Positions 44,935 to 53,503 of a stretch of DNA of 64,000 nt are shown here, in pieces; the stretch's first letter is position 1, and every line of letters starts with the position of its first letter. Location: NCBI RefSeq assembly GCF_040939305.1, contig NZ_CP162511.1, positions 930,001 to 994,000 on the forward strand, in the 5' to 3' direction. Source of the stretch: Herbiconiux sp. A18JL235. Lineage in GTDB: Bacteria > Actinomycetota > Actinomycetes > Actinomycetales > Microbacteriaceae. The notes below the pieces were generated by a model that searched no databases, was not told where the DNA came from, and worked only from the letters and a program-made list of their open reading frames with translations. The position numbers and the translations under genes are program-made.

Positions 44935-47199
44935 TCAGCCCCGCCGGCCGCGACCGCCGATCGCCGTGGCGCGGCCCAGGGCCACCAGGGCGATTCCCGC
45001 GGCGATGATGACCGCCATGCCGATCAGACCGCCGGAGGCGCCCGTGACATCGGCGCCGGTGTCGGCGAGACGGTTGCCGCCGCCGGCATCAGGAGTCGGA
45101 GTCGGGGTGGGTGAGGGTGTGGGAGCCGGGGCGGGCAGCGCGGCGAGCGCGTTCACCGCCTCGACCCGGCCGGTGCCGGTCACGTTCTCCCGCGAGACGT
45201 TGCGGATGCGCTGCTCGGGCATCGCCGTCGCGGTCGACACCAGGGCGTGGCGCAGCTGCTCGGCGGTGGCATCGGGGGAGTACTCCAAACCCAGCGCCGC
45301 GACCGCGCCCGCGTTCGGCGTCGCAGCCGAGGTGCCGCCGAAGCGGAACTCGCGCTTCGCGCCGGCGGGGAAGAAGGTCGTCAACGACTGGTCGACCGAC
45401 ACGACATCGGGCTTCGACCTCGTGACCGGGTCGATGATCGGCACCGGCGTCGACTTCGTACCCGTCGCTGGCTCCCACAGGTAGCGCACGGGGCCGACTC
45501 CGGAGTAGTCCTCGATCACGTCGGGGGTGAGCACCGACGCCGCTCCGACCGTCAGCACCGACTCGTCGCCCGCGTGGCCCCAGATGCTCGGGCCGATGGT
45601 CACTCCGTCGGCCCAGCCCCGCCCGTCGCCGAGGCTCGACACCCCGCCATCGTCGAGCATGAACTGGATGCGCACCTCGGGTGTGCCGGGGTGGAAGCCC
45701 TCGAGATGAAGCCTCACCAACGCGAACGTGAAGCTGGCCGGGTTCTCGATCCCCGCCGGCGGAGCGAACTCCGTCGACGCGTACGGCGTGGTGGTCTCGG
45801 CCCCAGGGCTCTGCGGCACGAGGGCGGTACCGTCTTCGTCGAGGGCGATGATGAGGAAGACGGTCTCGACACCCCAGACCGGCTCGGCCCACTGCGCCTT
45901 GATCGTGCCGGCCAAGGTGCCCTCCGGCGTCAGGGGCAGGCCCATCGTGGCGCGGAGCAGCGGGTCGTGCCCTTCGCGCGCGAAGTTCTGGCAGTCGACG
46001 ACGAGCTCGGGCTGCTGCACGACCGCGCGGGCCTCCTCGGCAACGATCTCGGGGCACGGGCCGAAGCTCGAGACCTTCGTGGTCCACGATCCCGTGCTCT
46101 GGTCGTCGCGGAACCCGGGCTCGGTGCCCTGGCTGGCCTGACCGATGCTCGATTGGTTCTGCGCCGCCGAGAGGTAGAGCACACCCTGCTCCACGGCCTT
46201 GCGAGCGCCGGTGCCCACCACGCCCTCCTGATAGAGGGGCTCGTCGGGGAAGGTCGCGTCGTCGACGATGATGTCGGCGCCCGCCTCGACGAGCCGGTTG
46301 ATGTTGTCGGCGTACGCCGCCTCGTTGGCCCCCGCCGTCGCGAACATGAGCTCGGCGCCTGGTGCCACACCGTGCACCAGCTGAGCCATGGCCCTGCCTT
46401 CGTCGGTGTTGGTGAGCAGCTTCGGGTTGCCGTCTTCGATGATGAGGATGTCGGTGGTGTACCCGCAGGGGTTGGTGCTGCCGGGCAGCGCGCCGGCGGC
46501 GATGTCTTCCGCCATCGTGCGGTAGGGGTCGGTGACGACGGCGAAGGAGTCGGAGATGATGCCGACCTTCACGCCGGTGCCGTCGACTCCGAAGCGTTCG
46601 CGGGCGGCAGCGGAGTTGAGCGCGCCGGGTGCGTCGGCTTCGACGTCGAGCGGGTTGCAGGCCGTGTTGCCGGAGGACGCCGGCGCGGAGGCGATCGTCG
46701 CACTCGCCGAGTGGCCGAGAACGGGCTGCTGCACCGGCCTCACCGAGACCACGCCGGGCAGGGCGGCGAGCTGCTCGAACGCCGTCGGGGCGGCCGTGAC
46801 GACGATGGTGGGCTGCGAGGTCGTGACCGTGAGGATCTCGCCCGAGCCGGCCACCGCATCCCGAGCGGCGTCGAGCGCGTCGGCGCTCGCGAACAGCACG
46901 GTCACGGGGGTGCGGCCCTGGTCGTCGAAGGTGAGGCCGAGGGTGGGGTCGAGGGTGTCGCCGATCGCAGCGCTCCCCGAGCCCTCGGCGCCGCCCGTTC
47001 CCGAGGCCTCGTCGGCGAGCAGGGCGAGGCTCTGCGCGAGCACCTCGACCCGCGGTGCGGGCGCGGGGGGAGTGGTCGTCGCGAAGGCGGGCGCCGCGCC
47101 GGCGGCCGCGAGGAGAAGGCCGAGGCCCAGTGCGGTGGCGGCGGTGCCGAGCACTCCGCGGTGTGAGCGGCGCGCCCCGGCGCCGGTCGAGTCTGTCAT
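44935..47199 (-). CDS. Secreted, wall-anchored subtilase/S53-like protease
   Basis: 754 residues. Signal peptide (to about 40). The protease domain has VGIISDSF (D217), TDEGRAMAQLVHGVAPGAEL (E268 where subtilisin has the HGTH His), IIVDDATFPDEP (D313/D314) and GGTSAATPNAGAVAAL (S624), a Ser-Glu-Asp set as in S53-like subtilases. A jelly-roll-like insert separates Asp and Ser blocks. The C-terminus has a Pro/Thr stalk, LADTG, a helix and basic RGRRG, a sortase-type anchor. GGAAAGAG precedes the ATG. No sortase gene is in the window. Confidence 0.9.
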   Translation of the reverse strand: MTDSTGAGARRSHRGVLGTAATALGLGLLLAAAGAAPAFATTTPPAPAPRVEVLAQSLALLADEASGTGGAEGSGSAAIGDTLDPTLGLTFDDQGRTPVTVLFASADALDAARDAVAGSGEILTVTTSQPTIVVTAAPTAFEQLAALPGVVSVRPVQQPVLGHSASATIASAPASSGNTACNPLDVEADAPGALNSAAARERFGVDGTGVKVGIISDSFAVVTDPYRTMAEDIAAGALPGSTNPCGYTTDILIIEDGNPKLLTNTDEGRAMAQLVHGVAPGAELMFATAGANEAAYADNINRLVEAGADIIVDDATFPDEPLYQEGVVGTGARKAVEQGVLYLSAAQNQSSIGQASQGTEPGFRDDQSTGSWTTKVSSFGPCPEIVAEEARAVVQQPELVVDCQNFAREGHDPLLRATMGLPLTPEGTLAGTIKAQWAEPVWGVETVFLIIALDEDGTALVPQSPGAETTTPYASTEFAPPAGIENPASFTFALVRLHLEGFHPGTPEVRIQFMLDDGGVSSLGDGRGWADGVTIGPSIWGHAGDESVLTVGAASVLTPDVIEDYSGVGPVRYLWEPATGTKSTPVPIIDPVTRSKPDVVSVDQSLTTFFPAGAKREFRFGGTSAATPNAGAVAALGLEYSPDATAEQLRHALVSTATAMPEQRIRNVSRENVTGTGRVEAVNALAALPAPAPTPSPTPTPTPDAGGGNRLADTGADVTGASGGLIGMAVIIAAGIALVALGRATAIGGRGRRG

Positions 47200-47326
47200 C
47201 TCTTTCCATCCCCCTGTGTCGCGCATCGCTGCGCACTCGATCGTAGCGACGGCGGATGGCCCGCTGGGGCGGCAACGTGATTCCCCGTGGCGCTCCGGAT
47301 GCGCGGATTAACGACACATGAGGTGA

Positions 47327-47346
47327 CGAGAACGACGTGGTTCTCG
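47327..47346. promoter_or_regulatory. Inverted repeat upstream of Tat-signal gene
   Basis: CGAGAAC (47327-47333) / GTTCTCG (47340-47346), six-base spacer, in the 246-base divergent gap between the protease and the Tat-signal protein. Operator-like; the regulator is unknown (the AraC gene at 49240 is a candidate). Confidence 0.45.
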
Positions 47347-47445
47347 GCTGCCGTTCAGGTGCCGCGGGGTCGCGGTGAGGCTGGTGCACCAGGCGGCGGA
47401 ACGACCGCCTCAGCCCGACACATCCGTTAGATCCCAGGGGAACTC

Positions 47446-47964
47446 ATGACCGAACTCGAGCCCACCGGCACCGACCTGAAGAGCGGCGTCGACCGCCGCA
47501 CCGTGATGAAGGGGGCCGCCTGGTCGCTCCCCGTCATCGCCCTCGCCGTGGCGACTCCCGCCGCATCGGCGTCGGGAACCACCGACATCGGCGCCTACGC
47601 CCTCAACGGGTCGTGCGGCACCCTGGGCATCCTCGGCCCTGGCTTCACGCTGACGGCCGGCGCCACGGAGCCCATCCCGGCCAACACGACCGTGCTCATC
47701 AACGGAAGCGGCGTCGCCAACATCGGCGTCTTCTCCGTCTCGGGCGGCACGGCGAACGTCGCCGTGCTGAGCGGTACCAGCCGCCTGATCACCCTCACCT
47801 CCGCCGTGCCCGCGGGTGCCACCATCTCGTTCCGCACCACGCTCTCGATCACCGTCGCGTTCACGCTGAACGCCACGGCGACCCTGCCCACCGGCTACGT
47901 GGGCACGGGCGGCAAGCCGGCCGGTTCGGTCACCTCGACCCTGGTGCTCTGCTCCACCACCTGA
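47446..47964 (+). CDS. Tat-exported surface protein, small (paralogue 1)
   Basis: 172 residues. Twin-arginine leader VDRRTVMKGAAWSLPVIALAVATPAASAS; the mature part is beta-rich, Thr/Ala/Gly-rich, with two cysteines (NGSCGTLGIL and LVLCSTT at the very end) that could form a disulfide. The leader type (RRxVxxGAAWxxPVIALAxxTPxAxAS) is shared with the proteins at 54611 and 56466, while the mature domains differ. Followed by a strong hairpin and a MauE-thioredoxin gene, which could serve its disulfide. Confidence 0.85.
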   Translation: MTELEPTGTDLKSGVDRRTVMKGAAWSLPVIALAVATPAASASGTTDIGAYALNGSCGTLGILGPGFTLTAGATEPIPANTTVLINGSGVANIGVFSVSGGTANVAVLSGTSRLITLTSAVPAGATISFRTTLSITVAFTLNATATLPTGYVGTGGKPAGSVTSTLVLCSTT

Positions 47965-47977
47965 CCGGTGGCTCACC

Positions 47978-48020
47978 CCCGTGGCCGCCCGCGATCGTCA
48001 CGATCGTCGGCGGCCACGGG
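47978..48020 (+). terminator. Large two-part hairpin after Tat-signal gene
   Basis: CCCGTGGCCGCC (47978-47989) pairs with GGCGGCCACGGG (48009-48020), enclosing CGATCGT/ACGATCG. There is no T tract, so a palindromic repeat is an alternative to a terminator. Confidence 0.6.
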
Positions 48021-48085
48021 TGTCTCCGCCCGCTGCAGCCCTTCCGGCACACTCTCCGCCGGTCGACTCCAGGAGAAGCCTCACC

Positions 48086-49126
48086 ATGACCACCGCCGTC
48101 GGCACCGCACTCGCGCTCACCCTCGCCGTGGTCTTCGGGTGGAGCGGCGTGGCCAAGCTCAGCACGCCTGGGTCGACGCGGAGGTCGCTCGAGGAGTTCG
48201 GTGTTCCCGGCCGCGCCGCCGGGTGGGGTGCCTGGGCGCTGCCTCTCGGCGAGTGCACGATCGCCATCGTGCTGATCGTCGTCCCCGGCCCCGCCTTCAT
48301 CGTCGCCGGTGCCGCCTCGATCGCACTGCTCGTCGTGTTCTCCGTGGCGCTGGCCCGCGTCGTCCGTGCCGGTGAGGCGGTGCACTGCAACTGCTTCGGG
48401 GTGGCGTCGACCGCACCCGTGAGCTGGCGGAGCGTGGTGCGCAACCTGGCGCTGGTCGTGGTCGCGGGCGGCGCCGTGCTGCTCGGCGGCGACGCGGTCG
48501 CTCCGACGGTCGCGGGCTTCGCTCCCGCCCAATGGACTGCGTTCTTCGCCACGACGACGCTCGTGCTCGCGGTCGTGGCGGTCGTGGCGGTGGCCACGCG
48601 GGCCCGCGCCGGTCGGGCCTCGACGGCGGGTGAGGCGCAGCAGGGGGTCCTGGAACAGGGGCCCGGCCGCGACGGCGCCGAGTGGCCGGTTCCCGACCTG
48701 GAGGTCACCGATCGAGGCGGCCGGGCCGTCGAGCTCGCCACCATCGCGTCGGCGCGGCCGACCCTCCTCGTGCTGCTCTCCGCCGACTGCACGCCCTGCA
48801 CGACCGTCGCCGCCCGGCTCGACGGGTGGGCGGATGCGGTGGGCGCATCCGTCGGCGTCGCCGTGCTCACTTCAGCCGAGCCGCGCACCTTCGCCGAGCG
48901 GTATCCGCACCTCGGCGCCCCGGTCTACTACGGCTCGAGATCGTTGATGGCGGCGGCGCAGATCGCCGGACTCCCGGCGGCACTCCTGCTCACGCCGGCC
49001 CGCACGGTGGCGGCCGGCCCGGCCCAGGGAAGCGACGAGGTGGCGGAATTGCTGAGCGCGATAGGCCATGTCATCGGAGTCAATACCGATGTACTACCGG
49101 TTTCACACCATGAAATCGCCACCTGA
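48086..49126 (+). CDS. MauE/DoxX-type membrane protein fused to a thioredoxin-like domain
   Basis: 346 residues. Residues 1-145: four helices of the MauE/DoxX family with the redox motif CNCFG (about 101). A further helix follows (about 152-175), then a soluble thioredoxin-like domain (about 195-330) with the active site ADCTPC and a cis-Pro region (GLPAALLLTP). The layout suggests electron transfer across the membrane to form or repair disulfides or mature haem/quinoproteins. AGGAGA precedes the ATG. Its TGA overlaps a possible ATG of the AraC gene. Confidence 0.85.
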   Translation: MTTAVGTALALTLAVVFGWSGVAKLSTPGSTRRSLEEFGVPGRAAGWGAWALPLGECTIAIVLIVVPGPAFIVAGAASIALLVVFSVALARVVRAGEAVHCNCFGVASTAPVSWRSVVRNLALVVVAGGAVLLGGDAVAPTVAGFAPAQWTAFFATTTLVLAVVAVVAVATRARAGRASTAGEAQQGVLEQGPGRDGAEWPVPDLEVTDRGGRAVELATIASARPTLLVLLSADCTPCTTVAARLDGWADAVGASVGVAVLTSAEPRTFAERYPHLGAPVYYGSRSLMAAAQIAGLPAALLLTPARTVAAGPAQGSDEVAELLSAIGHVIGVNTDVLPVSHHEIAT

Positions 49127-49218
49127 TGATCGGATTGACGACAGGCGTCGCCTCCCGGGCCTCCCCGGGATCCACGACTGTGCACATCATCAGCAGCGGG
49201 AACGGCGATTTCCCACGG

Positions 49219-49250
49219 GTTCATGAACGGGGTTCATTCATGAGTACGAC
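49219..49250. promoter_or_regulatory. Repeated GTTCAT motif at AraC gene start
   Basis: Palindrome GTTCATGAAC (49219-49228) followed by GTTCATTCATGA (49232-49243), which includes the start codon. Possible autoregulatory site. Confidence 0.35.
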
Positions 49251-50103
49251 TGATTCACCACTCCGGAGGTCGCTGGCCGATCTTCCGCGGCCCTCCACGC
49301 GCGGCACGATCGCCATCGGCGACACCGAGGTGTCGATGCTCGAGGTGCCGGCCGGCGGCACACCCCTCCGCAAGATCTGCCGCAACACGCCCAGTTCGGT
49401 CGAGTTCGTGTTCCCGCTCGACACCACGGTCGTCGTGCGCGACGAAGAGCGGGAGGAGAGCGCGGTGCGGGCCGACGAGGCGCTCGTGCTGATCGGCGCG
49501 CGGCGCTACGCGGTGTTCTCCGCTCAGCGCTCGGTGGCGGTCGCGGTGACGGTGCCGCGGCTGGCGGTCGACGAGTACGTGACGGATGCGGGACGCTCGA
49601 CGATCATCCGCGACTCGGCGGTGCTGGGGCCGGTGAAGAAATTCCTCGGCGGCGTCATGGAGACGCCTGGCGAACTCGAGCGGCTGTCGGCGTACTTCCT
49701 CGAGAAGCTGCTGTGGGAGATGACGGCGTCACTGCTGCTGGAGAACCGGGGCGCCGGAGGCATCGCAGCGCCGGCGCCGGGCCTCCTCGACCGGGCGATG
49801 GCGCAGATCGCCGCGTACCGCACCGACCAGAGCCTCACCCCGACGGTGCTCGCGCAGAGCCTCAGCATCTCGATGCGGCAGCTGCAGCGCATCTTCTCGA
49901 GCATCGGGTCGACGCCGTCACGTGAGATCCGCCGGCACCGCGCCGAGCTCGCCGTGTCGATGCTGAAGAACCCGGCGTTCCGGGTGCTCAACATCACGCA
50001 GGTCGCCCACCACAGCGGGTTCGCGGATGCGGCCGATCTGCGGCGGGCGTTCGAGGCGCTGGGCTACTGCACTCCCTCCCAGTTGAGGGCTCGCGGCGCC
50101 TGA
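49240..50103 (+). CDS. AraC-family transcriptional regulator
   Basis: 287 residues from the ATG at 49240; an in-frame ATG at 49126 overlapping the previous stop (TGATG) would add 38 residues. N-terminal cupin-like sensing domain (about 10-125) with EFVFPLDTTVVVRDEE, then an AraC HTH (about 190-287): LTPTVLAQSLSISMRQLQRI and ITQVAHHSGFADAADLRRAFEALGYCTPSQLR. It may control the neighbouring Tat-protein/thioredoxin genes. Confidence 0.9.
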   Translation: MSTTDSPLRRSLADLPRPSTRGTIAIGDTEVSMLEVPAGGTPLRKICRNTPSSVEFVFPLDTTVVVRDEEREESAVRADEALVLIGARRYAVFSAQRSVAVAVTVPRLAVDEYVTDAGRSTIIRDSAVLGPVKKFLGGVMETPGELERLSAYFLEKLLWEMTASLLLENRGAGGIAAPAPGLLDRAMAQIAAYRTDQSLTPTVLAQSLSISMRQLQRIFSSIGSTPSREIRRHRAELAVSMLKNPAFRVLNITQVAHHSGFADAADLRRAFEALGYCTPSQLRARGA

Positions 50104-50114
50104 GCCAGAAGCGA

Positions 50115-50120
50115 TAGCCT
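50115..50120 (+). promoter_or_regulatory. -10 box of leaderless recQ promoter (TAGCCT)
   Basis: TAGCCT, six bases before the GTG at 50127. Confidence 0.5.
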
Positions 50121-50126
50121 CGGCGC

Positions 50127-51911
50127 GTGGGGGAGACCCGGGCTGGCGGCAAGGCCGAGAAAGCAGCGATCGACGAGCGGATCGCCGCGGTGGCGCGCGA
50201 CGAGTTCGGATGGGAGACGCTCCGCCCCGGTCAGCTCGTCGCGGTGCGAGCGGTGGTGCAGGGGCACGACGCGCTCGCCGTGATGCCCACCGGGTACGGC
50301 AAGTCGGCGATCTACCAGCTCGCCGGTCACCTGCTCGACGGGCCCACGGTCGTGGTGTCGCCGCTCATCTCGCTGCAGGCCGATCAGGTGCGCAGCATCC
50401 GTTCCCGCACCGGCGACGGGCGCGAGGCGGTGGCGGTGAACTCGGGGCGCTCGAAGAGGGCGAACGACGAGGCTTGGGTGTGGGTGGCGAACGGGTCGGC
50501 GGAGTTCGTCTTCCTCGCCCCCGAGCAGCTGGCGCGAGACGAGGTGGTCGAGCGGTTGCGCGACCTCGGGGTGAGTCTCTTCGTCGTCGACGAGGCGCAC
50601 TGCGTCACGTCGTGGGGGCGCGATTTCCGGCCGGCCTATCTGCGTCTGGGGGCGGTCATCCGTCGGCTGGGCGGGCCGCGCATCCTCGCCCTCACCGCCA
50701 CCGGTTCGGCGCCCGTGCGCGACGAGATCGTGCAGCGGCTCGGCCTTCGCGAGCCGGAGGTGTTCGTGCACGGCTTCGATCGGCCGAACATCCGCCTCGC
50801 CGTGGAGCGGCACGAGAGTGAGCACGAGAAGGAGCGGGCGGTGCTCGAGCAGGTCACGCGGCTGGCGCCGCCCGGGCTGGTGTATCTCGCCACGCGGGGT
50901 GACACCGAGCGGGTCGCCGATGCGCTCGGCGCGACGGGGCTGCGCGCTGCCGCCTACCACGGAGGGCTCGGCGCACGGGAGCGGGCGGAGGTGCACGAGC
51001 TCTTCCAGGCGGGCGGGCTCGACGTGGTGGTGGCGACCTCGGCGTTCGGCATGGGGATAGACAAGCCGGATGTGCGGTTCGTCGTGCACGGCGACGTCAC
51101 GGAGTCGCTCGACAGCTACTACCAGGAGCTCGGGCGGGCGGGCCGCGACGGCGAGCCCGCGTTGGCGACGCTGCACTACCGGCCCGAAGACCTGGGGCTG
51201 CGGCGGTTCTTCGCCGGCGGTCGGGTGTCGGAGGAGCGGGTGGGTGACGTGGTGGAGGCGCTGCTCGCGGGTGGCGGTGGCGTCGATGGTTCGGCCGTGC
51301 GTTCCGTCTCGGACCTCGTCGAGGCCACGGGCCTACCCGACCGGGCGGTGGAGAACATCGTCAACCTGCTCGTCGAAACCGGGTTGCTCGCAGAGGAGGG
51401 GGAGGGGGTCGTGCTCGCCTCCGCGGTGACCCCGGAACAGGCGTTCGACGCCGTCACCTCCGCGCGCGAGCGCCAAGAGCGCATCGACACCTCCCGCATC
51501 GTCCTCATGCAGGGGTACGCCGAGACGCGTGGCTGCCGCCGCCAGTTCCTCCTCGGCTACTTCGGCGACGACCTCGCCGCGCCCTGCGGCAACTGCGACG
51601 TCTGCACCCGCCGCGGCTGGGGCCCGGGTGGAACGGATGCGCGTCCCGGGCTCAGGGGCGATGGTGCTGCCGGTGTTGCCGACGCCTCGGTGCCGACCCC
51701 AGAGGCCGGCGGGCTCCCGGAGGCTGGTGCGCCCACTGCGCCACCGTACGCCGAGGGCGACGACGTCATCCATGTCGCCTGGGGCCCGGGCGAGATCGTC
51801 TCCCTCGACGGAGACCGCCTCACCGCCTACTTCCCCGCCCAGGGCTACAAAGTCCTCTCCCTCGACGCCGTCCTCACCCGCGATCTCCTCCGTCCCGCCG
51901 CCCCCGAGTAG
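50127..51911 (+). CDS. recQ: RecQ-family ATP-dependent DNA helicase
   Basis: 594 residues, 3'-5' helicase of recombination/repair. Motifs: LRPGQLVAVRAVV, Walker A MPTGYGKSAIYQL, DEAH in FVVDEAHCVTSWG, LALTATGSA, YHGGLGARERAEVH, ATSAFGMGIDKPDVRFVVH and QELGRAGRDG. Zinc site: GCRRQFLLGYFG...PCGNCDVC. No HRDC domain; instead the C-terminus (about 545-590: VIHVAWGPGEIVSLDGDRLT) resembles a DUF3553-type clamp domain after an Ala/Pro linker. GTG leaderless start. Confidence 0.95.
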   Translation: MGETRAGGKAEKAAIDERIAAVARDEFGWETLRPGQLVAVRAVVQGHDALAVMPTGYGKSAIYQLAGHLLDGPTVVVSPLISLQADQVRSIRSRTGDGREAVAVNSGRSKRANDEAWVWVANGSAEFVFLAPEQLARDEVVERLRDLGVSLFVVDEAHCVTSWGRDFRPAYLRLGAVIRRLGGPRILALTATGSAPVRDEIVQRLGLREPEVFVHGFDRPNIRLAVERHESEHEKERAVLEQVTRLAPPGLVYLATRGDTERVADALGATGLRAAAYHGGLGARERAEVHELFQAGGLDVVVATSAFGMGIDKPDVRFVVHGDVTESLDSYYQELGRAGRDGEPALATLHYRPEDLGLRRFFAGGRVSEERVGDVVEALLAGGGGVDGSAVRSVSDLVEATGLPDRAVENIVNLLVETGLLAEEGEGVVLASAVTPEQAFDAVTSARERQERIDTSRIVLMQGYAETRGCRRQFLLGYFGDDLAAPCGNCDVCTRRGWGPGGTDARPGLRGDGAAGVADASVPTPEAGGLPEAGAPTAPPYAEGDDVIHVAWGPGEIVSLDGDRLTAYFPAQGYKVLSLDAVLTRDLLRPAAPE

Positions 51912-51953
51912 TGGCAGTGCCCTCCGCCGGCCGCAGGAGAAGCAGCCGCTCGG

Positions 51954-51959
51954 TAGGCT
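51954..51959 (+). promoter_or_regulatory. -10 box of leaderless promoter (TAGGCT)
   Basis: TAGGCT, six bases before the ATG at 51966. Confidence 0.5.
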
Positions 51960-51965
51960 GGCGCA

Positions 51966-52382
51966 ATGAGACTGCCCGTGAGAGCGACGTTGTTGGCGGG
52001 CATCCCTCTGGTGGTGATGTCGACGATCGGTGTGGTGCTGCTGGCCCAGGGCAAGACCGACGACGGGCGGGCGACCCTCGCCGTCGGGGTGATCGTCGCT
52101 GCGACGGCCGGCGCATCCGTCGTCTATCAGGTCGAGCGGTGGAGTTTGCGCACGCAGACGGCCGTGCACTTCGCGATCATGCTGGTGACTGTGCTCCCCG
52201 CCCTCCTGCTCAGCGGATGGTTCCCGCTCGACACCGCCTGGGGATATCTCGCCGTCGTCGCGACCTTCCTGGCCACGGGTCTCCTGCTCTGGATCGTCTT
52301 CTACGTCATTTTCACCAAGCTGGTCCCGAAGAGGGGCGGCGGCGCTGACGGGGTCACCGAGGCTCCGACACGTCCTCGATGA
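51966..52382 (+). CDS. DUF3021-like four-helix membrane protein
   Basis: 138 residues with four helices at about 8-28, 37-55, 65-85 and 92-118; QTAVHFAIMLVTVLPALLLSGWFP fits the DUF3021 pattern. Function of the family is unclear; members often sit beside regulators or drug exporters. Its last 29 bases overlap the end of the convergent small gene at 52354. Confidence 0.75.
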   Translation: MRLPVRATLLAGIPLVVMSTIGVVLLAQGKTDDGRATLAVGVIVAATAGASVVYQVERWSLRTQTAVHFAIMLVTVLPALLLSGWFPLDTAWGYLAVVATFLATGLLLWIVFYVIFTKLVPKRGGGADGVTEAPTRPR

Positions 52383-52671
52383 ATCCGCGCAGGTCGGCGA
52401 CGACGTCTTCGAGGTCGACGGAGTTCGCCGCCGCGAGATGAGCCGCGAGCCACGAGATGCACACCACCGCGGCGCCCACGACGTCGCTCGGCTCAGGCTG
52501 TTCCCGACCGTCGGGCCTCTCATCCGTGCCCTCGGTCAACGCCTCCAGTGCCACGGCCATCGCCGAGATGTTGGCCTCCATCGACTGGCCGCTGCTCTGC
52601 GAGATCACCGCGTCGAGCAAGACCCTCGCGGCCAGAGCACCGAGGCGAGGAATCTGAGCGTCGTCTGTCAC
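52354..52671 (-). CDS. Small hypothetical protein, 105 residues
   Basis: GTG start at 52671 (TDDAQIPRLGALAARVLLDA...VVGAAVVCISWLAAHLAAANSVDLEDVVADL). Helical, with a moderately hydrophobic stretch near 65-85; soluble or peripheral. No domain recognised. An inverted repeat TATCACC-N12-GGTGATA lies just upstream. Supported by normal codon use and the operator-like site, not by homology. Confidence 0.6.
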   Translation of the reverse strand: MTDDAQIPRLGALAARVLLDAVISQSSGQSMEANISAMAVALEALTEGTDERPDGREQPEPSDVVGAAVVCISWLAAHLAAANSVDLEDVVADLRGFIEDVSEPR

Positions 52672-52672
52672 C

Positions 52673-52698
52673 TATCACCCCATGAGAATCGTGGTGAT
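52673..52698. promoter_or_regulatory. Inverted repeat TATCACC-N12-GGTGATA
   Basis: TATCACC (52673-52679) and GGTGATA (52692-52698), two bases upstream of the GTG at 52671. Looks like a dimeric repressor site covering the promoter of the minus-strand gene. Confidence 0.5.
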
Positions 52699-52927
52699 AA
52701 CCCTACGCTGCGCCCGTGCGCGAGGAAACGGCACGATTATCCGAAAAGCGGCCGATCGATGCCCATTTAGCTCTCAAATCCGCCGACAGTCTGAAAATCA
52801 CTGTGTCGCCGAATGAAATACCGGCATGCTGGGGTCACGCCCAGCGACCCGTGCGCGAATTGTACACGTGTCGAGTAGTGAGACCCACGCTCTTCGACAG
52901 GCGCTGGCCGATACTGGAGACGAACGG

Positions 52928-53494
52928 ATGACCGCATACTCAGGCCCGGAGGCACCCTCGAACGAGCCCGACGGGTTCGATGACGCTCACGATGCCCCGA
53001 CCGAAGACCAGCGGATGCACGACGCCGCCTCGTGGATGTCCCGCGTCGTCGCCCGCGTGCCCGACCCCAAGGGCCCCCCGCTCCCCGGAATCGTCAGCCC
53101 CCTGCAGTTCTCCGCCGAGTTCGCCGTCAATGCGAACTCGGGAATCGTGAGCGTCACCCTCGGCAACGGCCGGGTGCGTCTGAGCGGCGGAGGCCTCGGC
53201 CCGTCGTCGGGTGCGCTCCGCATGTCTCTGCGCTGGACGGACGGCTTCCTCGCCCACGGCCTCGTCGTCGACGACGTGCTCGATGGTGGGTGGCGTGTGG
53301 TGTCGGTGTCCGACCGCGGCGCCGAGTTCACGGGCCCCTCGCTCGTCGCGAGCGCGCGAGAGGTCGAGGTGCCCACCATCACCATCCTCAAGACGTCGGA
53401 GCCCGAGCCCACCGACGAGTTCACGGCCCGCATCTGGGGTGAGGCGCCGGAATGCCGCGGTGCGAGCATCCGCGGCTGGTCCTGCACCGAGTAG
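52928..53494 (+). CDS. Hypothetical protein, 188 residues
   Basis: Acidic N-terminus (PSNEPDGFDDAHDAPTEDQ), then a beta-rich region (NSGIVSVTLGNGRVRLSGGGL, ALRMSLRWTDGFLAHGLVVDDVLDGGWRVVSVSD) ending in GASIRGWSCTE with two cysteines near the C-terminus. No signal peptide or helix. ATG with GGAG eight bases upstream. The 230 bases upstream are unusually AT-rich for this window and may hold its promoter. Not recognised. Confidence 0.65.
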   Translation: MTAYSGPEAPSNEPDGFDDAHDAPTEDQRMHDAASWMSRVVARVPDPKGPPLPGIVSPLQFSAEFAVNANSGIVSVTLGNGRVRLSGGGLGPSSGALRMSLRWTDGFLAHGLVVDDVLDGGWRVVSVSDRGAEFTGPSLVASAREVEVPTITILKTSEPEPTDEFTARIWGEAPECRGASIRGWSCTE

Positions 53495-53503
53495 CGGCCG
53501 CCG

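Noticed and set aside
45247..47166. Plus-strand frame opposite the protease
   Set aside because: Arg/Gly/His-rich shadow; the protease has signal peptide, catalytic blocks and wall anchor.
52716..52931. 71-residue plus-strand frame before the 188-residue hypothetical gene
   Set aside because: Third codon positions are not GC-biased as in real genes here and it lies in the AT-rich promoter region.
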